The notes under the pieces were generated by a model. The model had not been told where the DNA came from, searched no databases, and saw nothing but the letters and a program-made list of their open reading frames with translations. Positions 6,780 through 8,702 of a stretch of DNA of 8,702 nucleotides are shown in pieces. How positions within the stretch are numbered: position 1 is the first letter of the stretch; every line of letters begins with the position of its first letter. The stretch lies in the NCBI GenBank assembly GCA_947176055.1, contig CAMWPE010000094.1, forward strand, positions 1 through 8,702, in the 5' to 3' direction. This stretch comes from an uncultured Desulfovibrio sp. GTDB lineage: Bacteria; Desulfobacterota; Desulfovibrionia; Desulfovibrionales; Desulfovibrionaceae. The translations under genes and the position numbers were made by a program.

Positions 6780-7749
6780 AACGCCCATCCTTGATAGCAA
6801 GACGTATCTGGAGGCTTTGCTCGCCGCGCCAAGACCAGGGAATGAAAGGATTCTCGCCTTCTACGATAGCCGAACGCGCGCGATTAGCCGCGATCCCTCG
6901 CTTATGCTCGCGCCGCTTGACGACCATATGTGTCACCGCGGCGACGGACTTTTCGAGAGCGTATGTTACAGGGATGGAAAAATATTCGGTCTGGACGCCC
7001 ATCTGGACCGGTTATTCCTGGGCGCGGAAAAACTGGGTATCGCCTCGCCGCATACGCGGGAAGAGTGCGCGCGTCTGGTTCGCGAAGTAGCGGCCGCTGG
7101 AGGTCGGGACTCGGGGGATTTGCGCGTATTCCTGTCACGGGGGCCAGGGGGTTTTGGCGTTTCTCCGGCGGAATGCCCGGTCGCCAGCATGTATATTGTG
7201 GCGCTCGATGCCCGACCGCCGGATCCCGATCTGTATCGCAGGGGGTTGACGGCCTTTTCCAGCGCGATCCCTCCAAAACAGGATTATCTGGCCAGAATAA
7301 AGAATACGAACTATATGCCCAATGTATTAATGGCTCAAGAGGCCGCCGCGAGAGGCAAGGATATAGCCGTGTCTTTTGACGAGAACGGTTTTATGGGCGA
7401 AGCGGCCATAGCCAACATAGCTATTATCGATAGAGATGGAGTCTTGCGCAGTCCGGATCTGGACAGGATCCTTCCCGGGACAACGTTGCTCGCCGCTCTT
7501 AAGCTCGCGGAAGAACGGATGCCCGTCCGTCTGGGGCCAATTCATAAATCTGAAATAAAGAACGCGAAAGAAATTCTCATGTTTTCCAGCGCGCCTCTGT
7601 GCGTCGCGATAACGGAATTCGACGGCGAGCCGGCCGGATCCGGCGAGAATACGGGCAAACCCGGACCAGTCGCTCTTTGGCTCAAGGACGCGCTGGGGGA
7701 ATTTCTCGCGCGCCATGGAACCCCGTTTAATTTACCCGGAAGTTTTTAG
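6763..7749 (+). CDS. PLP-dependent class IV aminotransferase, D-amino-acid transaminase/ADC lyase-like
   Basis: This is a fold-type IV pyridoxal-phosphate enzyme, the family of IlvE, D-amino-acid transaminase and aminodeoxychorismate lyase (PabC). It has 328 residues. The N-terminal domain has DDHMCHRGDGLFES at 53-66, with the family Glu65, and HLDRLF at 80-85. The Schiff-base lysine is Lys180 in RIKNTNYMPN. The cofactor-ring Glu213 is in GEAAIAN, and ILPGTT (236-241) is the phosphate-binding turn. About 45 residues precede the usual start of the domain, and this extended form with DDHM.HRG and KN.NY.PNV recalls plant D-amino-acid transaminase/ADC lyase proteins. Substrate cannot be fixed by eye: D-Ala/D-Glu metabolism, folate (pABA) synthesis and branched-chain transamination all remain possible. 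The ATG at 6763 lies inside asd (17-base overlap) with AAAGGA 5 bases upstream, implying translational coupling. No terminator follows. Confidence 0.88.
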   Translation: MLSQAETPILDSKTYLEALLAAPRPGNERILAFYDSRTRAISRDPSLMLAPLDDHMCHRGDGLFESVCYRDGKIFGLDAHLDRLFLGAEKLGIASPHTREECARLVREVAAAGGRDSGDLRVFLSRGPGGFGVSPAECPVASMYIVALDARPPDPDLYRRGLTAFSSAIPPKQDYLARIKNTNYMPNVLMAQEAAARGKDIAVSFDENGFMGEAAIANIAIIDRDGVLRSPDLDRILPGTTLLAALKLAEERMPVRLGPIHKSEIKNAKEILMFSSAPLCVAITEFDGEPAGSGENTGKPGPVALWLKDALGEFLARHGTPFNLPGSF

Positions 7750-7762
7750 TTAACGGTTTATT

Positions 7763-8702
7763 ATGAATGACGAGCCCAACGATATAAACGGCCATTCCTC
7801 GAGCCCGATGATCCCGCTGGACTCCTCCGATCCTTTATGGGAATGGGATACGGTGACGGATGACGTATTCTTGAGCAAAGGGCTTATTGAGAGTTTGCGT
7901 TTTGAGAACGCTCCCCGTAAAATGCGGGATTTTTACGCGCTTTTGCCCCCGGACATTTCCAGCCAGCTCATCGCCAGCAGGGTTGGCGTGCTCTCCGGAG
8001 CGACCGGTTCCGTGCTTGACTGCAGTTATCTGCTCAACGGCCAGTGGGTTCGGGAGTATCTCATGGCGCTGACCAGGGACAATGATGGGAGGGCGACGCG
8101 GATCATTGGGAGATTAACAGTCGCGCCGCTTGTCTCCATAAACGCTGTGTTCAAAAACGCCGCCGACAGCATGTCCGTTTCGGGATTATGGTTATACGAT
8201 ATCGCGAACAGAAAACTATATCGCGACAGTATGTGCGAAAGCATACTTGGATTACAATCAGGATCCGAGCGGGCGTCCAATATTGAAGCGGCGCTCGAAA
8301 GCGTCCATCCCGACGATCTGCCAGGTTTGAGAAGGCATTACGCCCTGTTTTGTTCCGCGGCCTATCCAGGGGACCATATAACGGACATGATCAGGGTCAA
8401 AGGATCCGATGATCACTATATTAATATAATGGTTCGAGCATCCGCGCTCTTGCGCAAAGAAGACGGCAAAGCCGTGTTGCTTGGCGGCATTATCGCTCAT
8501 AACGAAACGGAGCAGGGAGCCAACGCGAAACTGTTGCGCGACGACCGGTTGTATCATGCCTTGAACGCGCTCGGAAGCGGTCAGTGGAACTGGGATATCA
8601 AGAGCGACGTCATGCGTTTTTGCAAGCGTTACCTGGCGATTCTGGGCTACGCTGGCGAAAAAGGACAAGAGTTCGCGAAAAAATGGCGCGATTATATACA
8701 TC
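7763..8702 (+). CDS. Multi-PAS sensory protein, N-terminal part
   Basis: An ATG at 7763 opens a frame with no stop to the window edge (313 codons); an in-frame TAA at 7751 rules out a longer start. The protein appears cytosolic: no signal peptide or membrane helix in the part seen. I read three PAS-like units. The first is about 22-120 (LWEWDTVTDDVFLS, then a GRLTV end strand). The second is about 138-247 (SGLWLYDIANRKLYR, VHPDDL, then GGIIAHNETE). The third starts at 262 (LGSGQWNWDIKSDVMRF) and is cut by the edge. The W.(W/Y)D start and HPDD are typical of PAS_3-type sensor folds. The output domain is outside; histidine kinase, diguanylate cyclase/phosphodiesterase or other are all possible. 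It begins 13 bases after the aminotransferase and may share its transcript, but its own Shine-Dalgarno is weak, so expression may be low. Confidence 0.8.
   Translation, partial: MNDEPNDINGHSSSPMIPLDSSDPLWEWDTVTDDVFLSKGLIESLRFENAPRKMRDFYALLPPDISSQLIASRVGVLSGATGSVLDCSYLLNGQWVREYLMALTRDNDGRATRIIGRLTVAPLVSINAVFKNAADSMSVSGLWLYDIANRKLYRDSMCESILGLQSGSERASNIEAALESVHPDDLPGLRRHYALFCSAAYPGDHITDMIRVKGSDDHYINIMVRASALLRKEDGKAVLLGGIIAHNETEQGANAKLLRDDRLYHALNALGSGQWNWDIKSDVMRFCKRYLAILGYAGEKGQEFAKKWRDYIH

Noticed and set aside
7221..8407. Several GGATCC sites (7 in the window, mostly in the right arm)
   Set aside because: The number is small and most lie in ordinary Asp-Pro, Gly-Ser or Asp-Pro-Arg codon contexts; not a convincing signal.
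8258..8701. Open frame of 147 codons on the - strand at the right edge
   Set aside because: It is antisense to a PAS-coding frame with recognisable W.(W/Y)D and HPDD motifs; its own translation resembles no family I know.
1..8702. CRISPR repeats, insertion sequences, att sites, tRNA or rRNA genes
   Set aside because: I looked on both strands and found no spaced direct repeats, transposase motifs, terminal inverted repeats or cloverleaf-like sequences; genes fill nearly all of the window and no gap exceeds 190 bases.

Overview
The window is a compact, chromosomal-looking bacterial segment with seven convincing protein genes plus one very small lipoprotein gene. Intergenic gaps are short, and I see no mobile element, CRISPR array, rRNA or tRNA. 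The gene content points to a Gram-negative proteobacterium: a signal peptide, a periplasmic-domain MscS channel, a DksA with four zinc cysteines, a lipobox, and good Shine-Dalgarno sites. The wording of the Asd and class IV aminotransferase proteins reminds me most of Desulfovibrio-like Desulfobacterota (former Deltaproteobacteria). That assignment comes from memory of family sequences, not from a search.

Left arm, + strand (1-2377): the 3' part of a YidE/AspT-type (aspartate:alanine exchanger superfamily) transporter, then 29 bases later a short-form malic enzyme, closed by a strong hairpin terminator. A predicted carboxylate or amino-acid exchanger next to malic enzyme suggests a malate/C4-acid to pyruvate module.

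Middle, - strand (2400-5627): an apparent operon read right to left. It starts from a good sigma70-like promoter and runs through a DksA-family RNA polymerase regulator and a large MscS-family mechanosensitive channel to a 36-residue lipoprotein that is easily missed. The hairpin at 2339-2377 lies exactly where this operon and the malic enzyme gene converge.

Right arm, + strand (5663-8702): aspartate-semialdehyde dehydrogenase (asd) is transcribed divergently from dksA. It overlaps by 17 bases a PLP-dependent class IV aminotransferase that resembles plant D-amino-acid transaminase/aminodeoxychorismate lyase proteins. Thirteen bases later a multi-PAS sensory protein begins and runs off the end of the window.

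Most of the window is ordinary core metabolism and stress physiology, and I did not find a clearly new multi-gene system. The best leads are the mini-lipoprotein at the end of the dksA-mscS operon, the plant-like aminotransferase coupled to asd, and a marked excess of the palindrome TCGCGA on all arms of the window.
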